Of a stretch of 64,000 nucleotides of DNA, positions 29,901 to 37,664 are shown one piece after another. Below the pieces are notes generated by a model. It was not told where the DNA came from and ran no database searches. It saw nothing but the letters and a program-made list of their open reading frames with translations. Origin of the DNA: Mesorhizobium sp. M2E.F.Ca.ET.219.01.1.1 (lineage in GTDB: Bacteria > Pseudomonadota > Alphaproteobacteria > Rhizobiales > Rhizobiaceae); contig NZ_SADT02000001.1 of assembly GCF_004016445.2 (NCBI RefSeq), positions 415,630-479,629 on the forward strand, in the 5' to 3' direction. A program made the position numbers and the translations under genes. Positions within the stretch are counted from its first letter, which is position 1, and each line of letters opens with the position of its first letter.

Positions 29901-31055
29901 ATGGACATCATCTTGCCTGCGGAGAACGGCGACCGGGTCAGCTACCGGCTCGTCGGCAAACCGGTTGCGCCGAGTGAAGGCGCGCGTTTTTCGCGCATCG
30001 CCTATGCCGCCGCCCATGTCGTCGCCGACCCCATCGCCATGACCAATCCGTGGTCGCGGCCGGCGGTCGACTGGGACAGGACCATGGCGTTCCGCCATCA
30101 TCTGTGGCGGCTCGGCTTCCGCATCGCCGAGGCCATGGACACCTCTCAGCGCGGCATGGGCTTCGACTGGACGAGCGCCAGGGAACTGATCCGCCGTTCG
30201 ATCGCCGAGGCCAGGACAGTGCCGGGCGCCGACCTCGCTTCAGGGGCGGGGACCGATCACTTGGCTCCTGCCGCGGCCAAGACGCCCGACGACGTCACCC
30301 GCGCCTATGAAGAGCAATTCGCCTTCATTGAAGGCGAGGGCGGCAAGGCGATCATGATGGCGAGCCGCGCGCTGGCGGCGGTGGCAAAAGGGCCTGACGA
30401 TTATACTCGGGTCTACGACCGCATCCTTTCGCAGGCCTCCGGCAAGGTGATCCTGCACTGGCTGGGCGACATGTTCGATCCGGCGCTCAGGGGCTATTGG
30501 GGCAGCAACGATTTCGACGTTGCGCTCGACACGGTCGTCGCCATCATCGAGCGGCATGCGGACAAGGTCGAGGGCATCAAGATATCGCTGCTCGATGCCG
30601 GCAAGGAGGTGCAGCTGCGCGACCGGCTGCCCGAGGGCGTTGTGATGTTCACCGGCGACGATTTCAACTATCCCCAACTGATCGCCGGCGACGGCAGGCG
30701 GCATTCGCATGCGCTGCTCGGCATCTTCGACGCCATCGCGCCGGTCGCCAACGCTGCGCTGGCGAAGCTGGCCGATGGCGATCGTGCCGGCTACGACGCG
30801 CTGATGGCCCCGACCGTGCCGCTGTCGCGAAAAATCTTCGAGGCGCCGACCGAATACTACAAGGCCGGCATCGTCTTCATGGCCTGGCTGAACGGGCATC
30901 AGGACCATTTCACCATGGTCGGCGGCATGCAGTCGGCGCGCGGCATATGCCACTATGCGGACGTGTTCCGCCTCGCCGATCAGGCCGGCCTGCTGGCCGA
31001 CCCCGATCTTGCCTCTGCCAGGATGAAGATCCTGCTGGCGACGGCCGGAATCTGA
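29901..31055 (+). CDS. DUF993 / dihydrodipicolinate synthase-like (TIM-barrel aldolase) protein
   Basis: The 384-residue protein contains RIAYAAAHVVADP, TMAFRHHLWRLGFRIAEAMDT and QRGMGFDWTSARELIRRS, which I recognise as the DUF993 family. That family is usually described as a DHDPS-like TIM barrel. Conserved acid/histidine clusters such as ILHWLGDMFDPALRGYWG and GIKISLLDAGKE look like barrel strand ends with an aldolase-type lysine. ATG 29901 has GGAGAG at 29891-29896. It is divergent from the LacI regulator and shares its operators, so it probably cleaves or condenses a keto-acid intermediate of the minus-strand pathway (inference). Confidence 0.8.
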   Translation: MDIILPAENGDRVSYRLVGKPVAPSEGARFSRIAYAAAHVVADPIAMTNPWSRPAVDWDRTMAFRHHLWRLGFRIAEAMDTSQRGMGFDWTSARELIRRSIAEARTVPGADLASGAGTDHLAPAAAKTPDDVTRAYEEQFAFIEGEGGKAIMMASRALAAVAKGPDDYTRVYDRILSQASGKVILHWLGDMFDPALRGYWGSNDFDVALDTVVAIIERHADKVEGIKISLLDAGKEVQLRDRLPEGVVMFTGDDFNYPQLIAGDGRRHSHALLGIFDAIAPVANAALAKLADGDRAGYDALMAPTVPLSRKIFEAPTEYYKAGIVFMAWLNGHQDHFTMVGGMQSARGICHYADVFRLADQAGLLADPDLASARMKILLATAGI

Positions 31056-31134
31056 GCCGGTCCCCGCACGGGGAATTGCGTTCCGCCGGGAAATCGTATT
31101 CGCTTGCCGGAAATTAGCGCGGACGAATAAGGCA

Positions 31135-32121
31135 ATGGCGGAAGGCTGCCGGGTGGACCAGACCTTCGACCTCAAAGGAAAGCGCATTTTTGTCGCCGGT
31201 CATCGTGGCATGGTCGGCTCGGCGCTGGTGCGCCGCCTGGCAAGCGAGGATTGCGAGATCGTGACCGTCGCGCGCAGCGAGCTCGATCTTCTCGACCAGG
31301 CCGGCGTGCGCCGATGGATGCAGGACCGGCGGCCTGACGCGGTGATCATGGCTGCCGCCAAGGTCGGCGGCATCATGGCCAATGACAGCTTCCCGGTGGA
31401 TTTTCTTTACGAAAACCTTGTCGTGCAGACCAACGTGATCGAAGCTGCCTTTCGCAGCGAGGTGCAGAAACTCTTGTTCCTCGGCTCGTCCTGCATCTAT
31501 CCGAAACTCGCGCCGCAGCCGATCCCGGAAGACGCCCTGCTCACCGGTCCGCTCGAACCCACCAATGAATGGTACGCCGTCGCCAAGATCGCCGGATTGA
31601 AGCTCTGCCAGGCTTACCGGCGGCAATATGGCATCAACTACGTCTCGGCCATGCCGACCAATCTCTACGGTCCGGGCGACAATTTCGACCTGGGCAGCAG
31701 CCATGTCATTCCGGCGCTGATGCGCAAGGCGCATGAGGCGAAGCGCACCGGCCAAAAGACCCTGCCGGTGTGGGGGTCGGGCCGGCCGATGCGGGAATTC
31801 CTGCATGTCGACGATGCCGCCGACGCCTTTATCTGGCTTTTGAAGACCTATGCGGACGATGGCCACGTCAATGTCGGGAGCGGCGAGGACGTCACCATCG
31901 CGGAGCTCGCCAGCACTGTCGTTTCGGTCGTCGGCGCCGCCGCCTCGATCGAACTCGATCCGACGAAGCCCGACGGCACGCCGCGCAAGCTGATGGATGT
32001 GTCGCGCCTGTTCGCAACCGGCTGGAGACCGGCATATTCGCTTCGACGTGGATTGGAACAGACCTATGCGTGGTTCCTTGAACATGTCGAGGGAGGCGAC
32101 ATCCGTCTTGGCCCGGCATGA
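31135..32121 (+). CDS. fcl: GDP-L-fucose synthase
   Basis: The 328-residue SDR-type epimerase/reductase has the NADP loop GHRGMVGS and the catalytic serine in FLGSSCIYP. The YxxxK pair lies in NEWYAVAKIAGLK, and PTNLYGPGDNFD and FLHVDDAADA are also typical of Fcl/WcaG/NolK. It makes GDP-L-fucose from GDP-4-keto-6-deoxymannose. ATG 31135 gives a short extra N-terminus; a GTG at 31153 is an alternative. No GDP-mannose 4,6-dehydratase is in the window, so its substrate must come from elsewhere. The next gene overlaps by 38 bp and looks like a fucosyltransferase-type protein. Confidence 0.92.
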   Translation: MAEGCRVDQTFDLKGKRIFVAGHRGMVGSALVRRLASEDCEIVTVARSELDLLDQAGVRRWMQDRRPDAVIMAAAKVGGIMANDSFPVDFLYENLVVQTNVIEAAFRSEVQKLLFLGSSCIYPKLAPQPIPEDALLTGPLEPTNEWYAVAKIAGLKLCQAYRRQYGINYVSAMPTNLYGPGDNFDLGSSHVIPALMRKAHEAKRTGQKTLPVWGSGRPMREFLHVDDAADAFIWLLKTYADDGHVNVGSGEDVTIAELASTVVSVVGAAASIELDPTKPDGTPRKLMDVSRLFATGWRPAYSLRRGLEQTYAWFLEHVEGGDIRLGPA

Positions 32122-33538
32122 TCCTCAGTCGAAACTCATAGCTGCGACCAGGGAGGACGGTCTGGGCGGCCGCCTTCTGGCCATGGTCAACGCCAAGGCC
32201 CTTGCCGACACGCTTGGCTATCGCTTCGGCTTTACCTGGTGGCCGATGCATGACGACGAATTTCACTCGGTCGAGAAGGTCGACAAGATATTCTCCGCCG
32301 ATTTTATCGAGAAGCACTGGCTGGGGGAGAGGGTCGAACCAACGGGTTTCGATGTTCTCAAGGAGGTGGCCTTTACCCGTGCCAGTCTCGATGCCGCGGC
32401 GGGACGGCGAAGTCTTCGCGGCTGGATCTGCAACGAGTTCAAGATACTGGATTTTTTTCGCGGCGGACCCGAACTCGTCCGGCGATCGGAGACATTGCGA
32501 GGTTTCGGCTTTTCCCAGGCCGTGAATCAGGCGTTCGATGCCGCCGACAGGCGCCCCTTTCCTGGGCCGACCGCGGCTTTGCATCTTCGCAGCGGCGACA
32601 TTGTCCGCGGCAAATATCGCTTCATGCTGGATTTCAGCGACAAGGTGGTAGCCTCGGCCCTGGTCAAGTCCATCGCCTCGGAGCTTTCGTCGAAAGGCCT
32701 GACAACCCTTTTGATCGGCCAGGATCGCGCGACGCTCGAATATCTGCGGTCGCAAACCGGCGCATTGCTGAGCGATGATCTGGGATCGGCGGAATTCGAG
32801 GATGAGACGCTCAGGGCATTCTTCGAAATGAGGCTGATGGCGCGCTGCCGGACAATCTATGCAGGCAGCAGCGTCTATGCGTCCGTGGCATCGACGATGG
32901 GCGATATCGCCCTCGTCCACCCGAAAACCTTGTTCGGCGGTTCGAAAGCCGCGGAAATGATCCTGGGCGAACTGAGCCGTCATCAGAGCGACTACCACCC
33001 GCTCGAGGCCGCTTTCGGCTATCAAAGCGCATTTCTCGACCTCGAAGGCCAGATCAGCCCGACGCGGGCAAAAAACATCCTCGGAAAGGCTTACGCGCTG
33101 GATCCCGAGAACGACATCTATCCGCTCAAAATCGCGGTAGCGTTCTTTCGCGACCGTGATTACCGGTCCGGCGAGGCCGTTTTGAAGGCGCTCATGACCA
33201 GGCAGTTCGAAGCCTCTTCCGCAATGCCGTTGCGTGCGATTGGCGTTCTGGTCGGCAGGTCGTGGCTCGGCCATGTGATGTCGAAGGATTTCGAATTCTT
33301 CTTCGCGGCGGCCGCCGATGGGCATCCCTATGCGGCAGCATGCTCGGCGCATATCCTCCATGTCGTGTTCGGAAAGCTGGAACCGGCCCGCCGGATGATT
33401 GCGATGTCGCTGGAGGCGGAACCGGACAATGCCCTGTTCAAGAGGATCAAACGCCACATACGGCCATTGGTGACGCCTCAGTCCGGTCTTCTGGCGAAAG
33501 CGCGGCTGCGGCTGTGGAAAGCCGGGATCCGAATCTAG
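32084..33538 (+). CDS. Putative fucosyltransferase-like protein with helical repeat C-terminus
   Basis: The 484-residue product contains TREDGLGGRLLAMVNAKALA near its start, the GLGxRL loop seen in GT-B fucosyltransferase-like proteins. AALHLRSGDIVRG near residue 170 resembles the HxRxGD nucleotide-sugar site. Residues from about 300 on (NILGKAYALDPENDIYPLKI and later pairs of helices) look like TPR/Sel1-like repeats. It overlaps the GDP-fucose synthase gene by 38 bp, suggesting it uses GDP-fucose. No signal peptide is seen. ATG 32066 is an alternative start. Family membership is by motif only and needs a profile search. Confidence 0.6.
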   Translation: MSREATSVLARHDPQSKLIAATREDGLGGRLLAMVNAKALADTLGYRFGFTWWPMHDDEFHSVEKVDKIFSADFIEKHWLGERVEPTGFDVLKEVAFTRASLDAAAGRRSLRGWICNEFKILDFFRGGPELVRRSETLRGFGFSQAVNQAFDAADRRPFPGPTAALHLRSGDIVRGKYRFMLDFSDKVVASALVKSIASELSSKGLTTLLIGQDRATLEYLRSQTGALLSDDLGSAEFEDETLRAFFEMRLMARCRTIYAGSSVYASVASTMGDIALVHPKTLFGGSKAAEMILGELSRHQSDYHPLEAAFGYQSAFLDLEGQISPTRAKNILGKAYALDPENDIYPLKIAVAFFRDRDYRSGEAVLKALMTRQFEASSAMPLRAIGVLVGRSWLGHVMSKDFEFFFAAAADGHPYAAACSAHILHVVFGKLEPARRMIAMSLEAEPDNALFKRIKRHIRPLVTPQSGLLAKARLRLWKAGIRI

Positions 33539-33589
33539 GGGGCTGCGGCCATGACCGGGTGCCCGCGGTTGCTGGACACGGACAGGAAC

Positions 33590-33758
33590 GCGGCATGGCG
33601 CCCGGATCGCAAGGAAACCTACGAGCATGGAAAAGCCGCGTGCCGCTGAGGACGCTGGGACCCGCCGAGGACGTCGCCAATGCCTGCCTCTATCTCGCAT
33701 CGGACATGGGCAAGTTCGTCATTTGTTGCACGTCAACGGCGGCGCGTTCATGGTGTAG
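33590..33758 (+). pseudogene. C-terminal remnant of a short-chain dehydrogenase, frameshifted
   Basis: One frame reads SRVPLRTLGPAEDVANACLY and LASDMGKFV, the usual SDR C-terminal region. At about 33720 the continuation moves to another frame, where codons read LHVNGGAFMV then TAG at 33756-33758, the normal end of an SDR. A small deletion in the T-G-Q segment between FV and LHV explains this. No intact N-terminal half is present upstream, where the fucosyltransferase-like gene ends at 33538. This is the decayed tail of a gene otherwise lost. Confidence 0.75.
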
Positions 33759-33787
33759 GACCGCAATCGGCAAGGGAGCGCTTCAGC

Positions 33788-34081
33788 GTGAAGGGATACT
33801 GGCTCATCGTCGGAACCGAGATTTCGGACCAGGAGGCGCAGGCAGAATACGCCCGGCTTTGGAAGCCGATCGGCGAAAAATACCAGGCACGCACCAACAC
33901 GACGAAACAGCCGCCTCTGCTCGTCGAGGCGCGTGACGCCAAGCGCATGGTGCTTGTGGAGTTTCCGTCGCTGGAAATCGCCAAGACCTGCTATGCCGAC
34001 CCGGCCTATGCGCAAGCCATGCGCTTCGCGCTGAAGGCGTCTAATCGCACGCTTGTGATGTTCGAAGGGGATCTCGGGTAG
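33788..34081 (+). CDS. DUF1330-family small protein
   Basis: The 97-residue protein begins VKGYWLIVGTEISDQEAQAEY, the typical start of DUF1330 (Dabb-like ferredoxin fold) proteins, and has LVEARDAKRMVLVEFPSLEIAK. The start is GTG 33788, supported by AAGGGAG at 33772-33778; upstream in-frame codons lie in the SDR remnant. Function is unknown; members are small soluble dimers. It converges on the nuclease-like gene 67 bp away. Confidence 0.75.
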   Translation: MKGYWLIVGTEISDQEAQAEYARLWKPIGEKYQARTNTTKQPPLLVEARDAKRMVLVEFPSLEIAKTCYADPAYAQAMRFALKASNRTLVMFEGDLG

Positions 34082-34148
34082 GAGATATCGACGGTGCGCG
34101 TCAGCACTCGGAGAATCGTCGCAGAGCCAGCCGGCTCGGCGAGGCGCT

Positions 34149-35333
34149 CTATCTGTATGGCTTCAATGTGGCCAGGGCGTTCAGGAGGTCCTGGTCCGCA
34201 AAGAGAGTGAGGCACCATTTCTTCAGTTGGCCATGGATGGCTTCAACTTGCTCGTCCTCGGTGGCTGCATCCGATATCACTTCCCCAAGGGACCTTCTGA
34301 TCAGGATGAGCGTGTGCTTGTTGTTGTTGCCTGGTTGATTTTTCGTATGAACCACAGCGCCCTGTCTCCGAAGCTCGGCAGCACGCAGTTCCAACAGTTC
34401 AAGCACTTTGGTTGGCGAAGGATTGGCAGCTGGGTCAGCGTGGATTCGAATTGCCAGATCGATCCCTTTTTCGGGTTTGAGCAGTTGAACGCCATGGTCC
34501 GTAGGGTCGTACAAGAAGCCGATCGCTATTGCCGGCTTCCAGGAACTCTCTGAGAAGACAATGGCTGTGCGCCCCCAGGCGTCGGTGATTTTGGGCGCGT
34601 AATGGAATTTTTGGGGAACAGAGCTCCAGTCGTACTCGTTCAGCAGGCGCTGGCAGTATCTGTCCAATTGCCGCTTGAACCCACGCGAGGCGAGGAAAGC
34701 TTGCATTTCTTGGATCGTGATCGCCTTTCCTGGGGCCAAACCTTCCTTTTTCATAAAATCCAGGAACTCCTCGAGCGTGCGATCTTTTGATTCGATGGCA
34801 AACAGGACGCGATATACGTCGCGCCAAAGAACGGTCTTGTATGACAGGCCATCAAATTCCGCTTTCGGGAATTTGTCGGCGACCCTCTTCTCTTGTGCGC
34901 TCACACAGACAAACGCCAAAAAGCGCCGTTCGCCTGTTCCCTTAAGCTTTGCGTATCTCTTAAGCTGAGGCAGGCTGCAGGGCGAATCCCACTTGTGCTC
35001 AACGACCAGGTTGAAGGTTTTCTCTCCGGCGTCGCATCCGGAAACGTGTACATCCGGGTAGATCGATGAGTGGTTTTCGCCATCGATGTGCGTCAGGCGT
35101 GTGTTTATTTCAGCAGAACTTGTTGAGATTTCTCCGCTGGTCAGCAGTTTCACCCATTCGCGCATCGCGACAGGATTCTTCTTCAGCGTGTAAACCAGAG
35201 CCTCCGTCAGGAAGTTTTCCTTGGGCGAATGCCCGTCGCGTACCCTGAAGGAAAAAAGCGCTTTGAACAGGTTTAGTTCGTCAGGAGAAGGAATCGAAAT
35301 TGCGCTGCCTGGTTCGGCAGTTTCAAAATTCAT
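34149..35333 (-). CDS. PD-(D/E)XK nuclease-like protein
   Basis: The 394-residue protein has Glu39/Glu44 in KENFLTEALVYTL, Asp94 in IYPDVHV, then VVEHKW (Glu112, Lys114) and Gln123 in LPQLKRYAK. This is the E...D...ExK...Q pattern of PD-(D/E)XK nucleases. The C-terminal half (from about 215) is unfamiliar and may recognise a target. The DNA is less GC-rich than its surroundings, and the gene sits beside tRNA-Val with no partner methylase. It may be an orphan defence or restriction-like nuclease. No integrase is present. Confidence 0.7.
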   Translation of the reverse strand: MNFETAEPGSAISIPSPDELNLFKALFSFRVRDGHSPKENFLTEALVYTLKKNPVAMREWVKLLTSGEISTSSAEINTRLTHIDGENHSSIYPDVHVSGCDAGEKTFNLVVEHKWDSPCSLPQLKRYAKLKGTGERRFLAFVCVSAQEKRVADKFPKAEFDGLSYKTVLWRDVYRVLFAIESKDRTLEEFLDFMKKEGLAPGKAITIQEMQAFLASRGFKRQLDRYCQRLLNEYDWSSVPQKFHYAPKITDAWGRTAIVFSESSWKPAIAIGFLYDPTDHGVQLLKPEKGIDLAIRIHADPAANPSPTKVLELLELRAAELRRQGAVVHTKNQPGNNNKHTLILIRRSLGEVISDAATEDEQVEAIHGQLKKWCLTLFADQDLLNALATLKPYR

Positions 35334-35531
35334 GGCTTAAAGCACCGGACCAGTTTCATATCATTGCTATAAGCGTATCCACGATGCCTGCCTATCGTCG
35401 ACACCCGTCCGCTTTTGGTGGTTTGTCGCCGCAACGAAGCGTTTGCTGTGACCGGAGTGTGATCGGCAGCGAACTGAAGCGCTTTCAAGTGAGGCTTGAG
35501 CCTGATTTTCTCAGATAGATCGAAGGAAGGA

Positions 35532-35606
35532 TGGTGGGCGTGACAAGGATTGAACTTGTGACCCCTGCAATGTCAATGCAGTGCTCTCCCGCTGAGCTAC
35601 ACGCCC
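35532..35606 (-). tRNA. tRNA-Val (anticodon GAC)
   Basis: The minus strand folds as a full cloverleaf: acceptor GGGCGTG/CACGCCC, D-stem GCTC/GAGC, anticodon stem CTGCA/TGCAG around TTGACAT (anticodon GAC), T-stem ACAAG/CTTGT with TTCAATC loop, discriminator A. The CCA is encoded. The body is 72 nt plus CCA. Confidence 0.97.
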
Positions 35607-35732
35607 ATCCGACGCCGCGCATACACCACTTTTGATCCGGCACGTCAATAGCGGGAATGTGGAAAGACGGCTTCCGTTTGTCGCATCGGCGAAGTGCCTG
35701 CCGATGCACGGCCCGATACGGGCCGGAGGCGG

Positions 35733-35841
35733 CTAAAGCGCGTCGCGATCTTTCAGATTCGCTCCATGCGCTTTAGCTTTTTTGATTTTGCGCATGTCTT
35801 CGTCCCGAAACCGGTTACCACTTTCGGGAGACATGCTTTAG
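35733..35841. repeat. Two adjacent rhizobial-type palindromic repeats
   Basis: CTAAAGCGC (35733-35741) pairs with GCGCTTTAG (35768-35776), and GCATGTCTTCGTCCCGAAA (35792-35810) pairs with TTTCGGGAGACATGC (35822-35836). Both resemble intergenic palindromes common in Rhizobium/Mesorhizobium genomes. The second runs into the cpdR stop codon. A further 7-bp hairpin, CGGCCCG-ATA-CGGGCCG, lies at 35709-35725. The 35334-35531 stretch shows nothing clear. Confidence 0.8.
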
Positions 35842-36203
35842 GCCGCCTGCAGCATCTTCTCGACCTCGTTGACGAGATCGCGCAGGTGGAAGGGCTTCGA
35901 CAGCACCTTGGCGTCCTTGGGCGCCTTCGAATCAGGATTGAGCGCGACAGCGGCGAAGCCGGTGATGAACATCACCTTGAGGTCGGGATCGATCTCGGTG
36001 GCGCGGCGGGCGAGCTCGATGCCGTCCATTTCCGGCATGACGATATCGGTCAAGAGCAGCGAAAAGGGTTCTTCGCGCAGCCGCTCATAGGCGCTGGCGC
36101 CATTGTCGAAATCGCTTACCTGGTAGCCGGCGCGTTCCAGCGCCTTGACGAGGAAGCGGCGCATATCATCATCGTCTTCCGCCAGCAGAATGCGTGCCAT
36201 CAT
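35838..36203 (-). CDS. cpdR: Single-domain response regulator CpdR
   Basis: The 121-residue receiver domain has the acidic pocket AEDDDD, the phosphoacceptor Asp53 in LLTDIVMPEMDG, and KPFHLRDLVNEVEKMLQAA at the end. The near-invariant body (ALERAGYQVSDFDNGASAYE, FITGFAAVALNPDSKAP) is the CpdR family. In Caulobacter and Sinorhizobium CpdR is phosphorylated by the CckA-ChpT relay. Unphosphorylated, it directs ClpXP to degrade cell-cycle targets, and the C-terminal Ala-Ala is the degradation tag. Adjacent ATGs at 36203 and 36200 are both possible starts. Confidence 0.95.
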   Translation of the reverse strand: MMARILLAEDDDDMRRFLVKALERAGYQVSDFDNGASAYERLREEPFSLLLTDIVMPEMDGIELARRATEIDPDLKVMFITGFAAVALNPDSKAPKDAKVLSKPFHLRDLVNEVEKMLQAA

Positions 36204-36293
36204 ATCCCGTCCGAATCACCCGCCCCAAGCCTGCCGCCGGGCAAGGCCGTTAACCATCCTGTATATGAGGTGGAGCCGGTAAACATCAAGTGA

Positions 36294-37307
36294 ATGAAGG
36301 GCATCCAAGATGCGGTTCGCAGCACCGTTTTGCTGCCTGAAATGCTGGACATGCCGCACGCAAGGTGGCAAGTTTTACGTCATGATGCAGTGCTGTTTCC
36401 TGGTTCGCACAAATTGAAGACGGCAGCCGAGGATTTTTCGGTCGTTCCACCCTTCGAAATCCGATCGGGCGCCGAGCAGCGCGTCCCCTTCCTGTTCAAC
36501 TCACCGCATAGCGGCCGCCATTATCCGGAGCGGTTCCTGGCCATGGCGCGGCTCGACCGCAACGCCATCCGCCGGTCGGAGGACTGCTATGTCGAGGAAC
36601 TCTTCGGCGGCGCCGTGCCGCTCGGCGCGCCGTTGCTGGCGGCGAACTTTCCGCGTGCCTATCTCGACGTCAACCGCGAGCCCTGGGAGCTCGATCCGCG
36701 CATGTTCGCGGAGCCGGTGCCGTCCTTCTGCAACATCCGCTCGGCGCGCGTCGCCGGCGGGTTGGGCACGGTGCCCAAGCTGGTCGGCGAAGGGCTGGAT
36801 ATCTATCCCGGCCGGCTGCCTTTGGCCGAGGCAGTGGGACGCATCGAGGCGGTATACAAACCTTATCACGAGACGCTGAAGCGGCTCCTGACCAGGACGC
36901 ATGCCAGGTTCGGCTATGCCGTGCTGATCGACTGCCACTCGATGCCGGCCTCGATCCGCGTCGGCGACAATGGCGCGCGGCCCGACTTCATCATCGGCGA
37001 CCGGTTCGGCATCTCGGCCTCGCCGGCGCTCACCGAGATGGCGATCAGCCTGCTTGTCGGCATGGGGTATACGGTCGCGCACAACAAGCCCTATGCCGGC
37101 GGGTTCATCACCGAGCATTACGGCCGACCGGCGCGGCATCTGCATGCGCTGCAGATCGAGGTCAATCGCGGGCTTTACATGGATGAGCGGACATTCCAGA
37201 AATCGGCCGGTTTCGACGCCCTGGCCTGCGACCTGACCCGCTTCTCGGCCGACCTGATGTCGATGCCCGACTATCATTTCGTCGATTTGCCGCTCGCGGC
37301 GGAATGA
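36294..37307 (+). CDS. N-formylglutamate amidohydrolase family protein
   Basis: The product has the HutG-type/FGase blocks VPFLFNSPHSGRHYP, YVEELFGGAVPLGAPLLAANFPRAYLDVNR, AVLIDCHSMP with the metal-binding His, and AHNKPYAGGFITEHYGRP. It hydrolyses N-formylglutamate or a related acyl amino acid. The first ATG (36294) gives a 337-residue protein with an unusually long N-terminus. Family members usually start close to EDFSVVPPFEIRSG, so an internal start such as ATG 36351 or TTG 36414 is possible. No other hut genes are nearby. Confidence 0.88.
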   Translation: MKGIQDAVRSTVLLPEMLDMPHARWQVLRHDAVLFPGSHKLKTAAEDFSVVPPFEIRSGAEQRVPFLFNSPHSGRHYPERFLAMARLDRNAIRRSEDCYVEELFGGAVPLGAPLLAANFPRAYLDVNREPWELDPRMFAEPVPSFCNIRSARVAGGLGTVPKLVGEGLDIYPGRLPLAEAVGRIEAVYKPYHETLKRLLTRTHARFGYAVLIDCHSMPASIRVGDNGARPDFIIGDRFGISASPALTEMAISLLVGMGYTVAHNKPYAGGFITEHYGRPARHLHALQIEVNRGLYMDERTFQKSAGFDALACDLTRFSADLMSMPDYHFVDLPLAAE

Positions 37308-37340
37308 CGGCGCGGTCGGCGCGCCTGAGTTCTTAATAAA

Positions 37341-37385
37341 CGCAATTCCAGACGGAAAACGCTTCACGCTTTTTCGGGAATTGCC
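37341..37385. repeat. Rhizobial palindromic repeat, copy 1 (CGCAATTCC type)
   Basis: GCAATTCC at 37342-37349 pairs with GGAATTGC at 37377-37384 around a degenerate interior. It belongs to a palindromic family common in rhizobial intergenic DNA; a second copy lies at 39659. It abuts the sRNA terminator. Confidence 0.75.
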
Positions 37386-37387
37386 CG

Positions 37388-37464
37388 AAAAAAAGACCGC
37401 ATCGTTTTCACGACACGGTCGAAGTCTAGGGAGGAAACGCCCAAGGAGGGCATGGACAGGAAAA
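37388..37464 (-). ncRNA. mmgR: MmgR/alpha-r8 (Rfam suhB family) small RNA candidate
   Basis: On the minus strand a short hairpin (GCCC at 37451-37448 with GGGC at 37442-37439) is followed by the single-stranded decamer TTTCCTCCCT (37437-37428), the hallmark of the MmgR/alpha-r8 sRNAs. Then comes a strong terminator: an 11-bp stem (37420-37410 with 37405-37395, two G-U pairs), GAAA loop and seven Ts (37394-37388). S. meliloti MmgR is about 77 nt; the exact 5' end here is uncertain (about 37453-37464). It lies before an inositol-monophosphatase (suhB-like) gene, the context that named the Rfam family. MmgR limits polyhydroxybutyrate storage in S. meliloti. Confidence 0.78.
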
Positions 37465-37499
37465 CCTGTCCGATGACAAAATTATTGTGCGGCGCACAA
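37454..37499. promoter_or_regulatory. Two palindromes in the sRNA/hisN divergent promoter region
   Basis: GGACAGG-AAAA-CCTGTCC (37454-37471) and TTGTGC-GGC-GCACAA (37485-37499) are perfect inverted repeats just upstream of the minus-strand sRNA. The second sits near the -25 to -45 region of the sRNA and is a candidate operator. The remaining 37500-37664 is AT-richer leader DNA before hisN with no further structure that I can support. Confidence 0.5.
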
Positions 37500-37664
37500 A
37501 TGTCAATCGACAGCAGGATTTTTTAATTCAATATGATGTGGAAATTCCGCTTCGACGGTTCAGATGTGACATTAGGGCAACAGAAAACGGGCGCCTGACC
37601 ATCGTCAGCGCGCCTGTTCTACCGAGAAAGAGCGGCTGGCAAAGGCCGCGACGGGGAGAGTGAA

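Noticed and set aside
33262..33936. A 224-codon plus-strand frame as a real gene
   Set aside because: Its only meaningful part is the frameshifted SDR tail; the rest overlaps the fucosyltransferase-like gene and the DUF1330 gene in other frames.
33539..35606. Genomic island or integrated element at tRNA-Val
   Set aside because: No integrase, transposase or tRNA-end duplication is visible; only composition and gene type hint at transfer.
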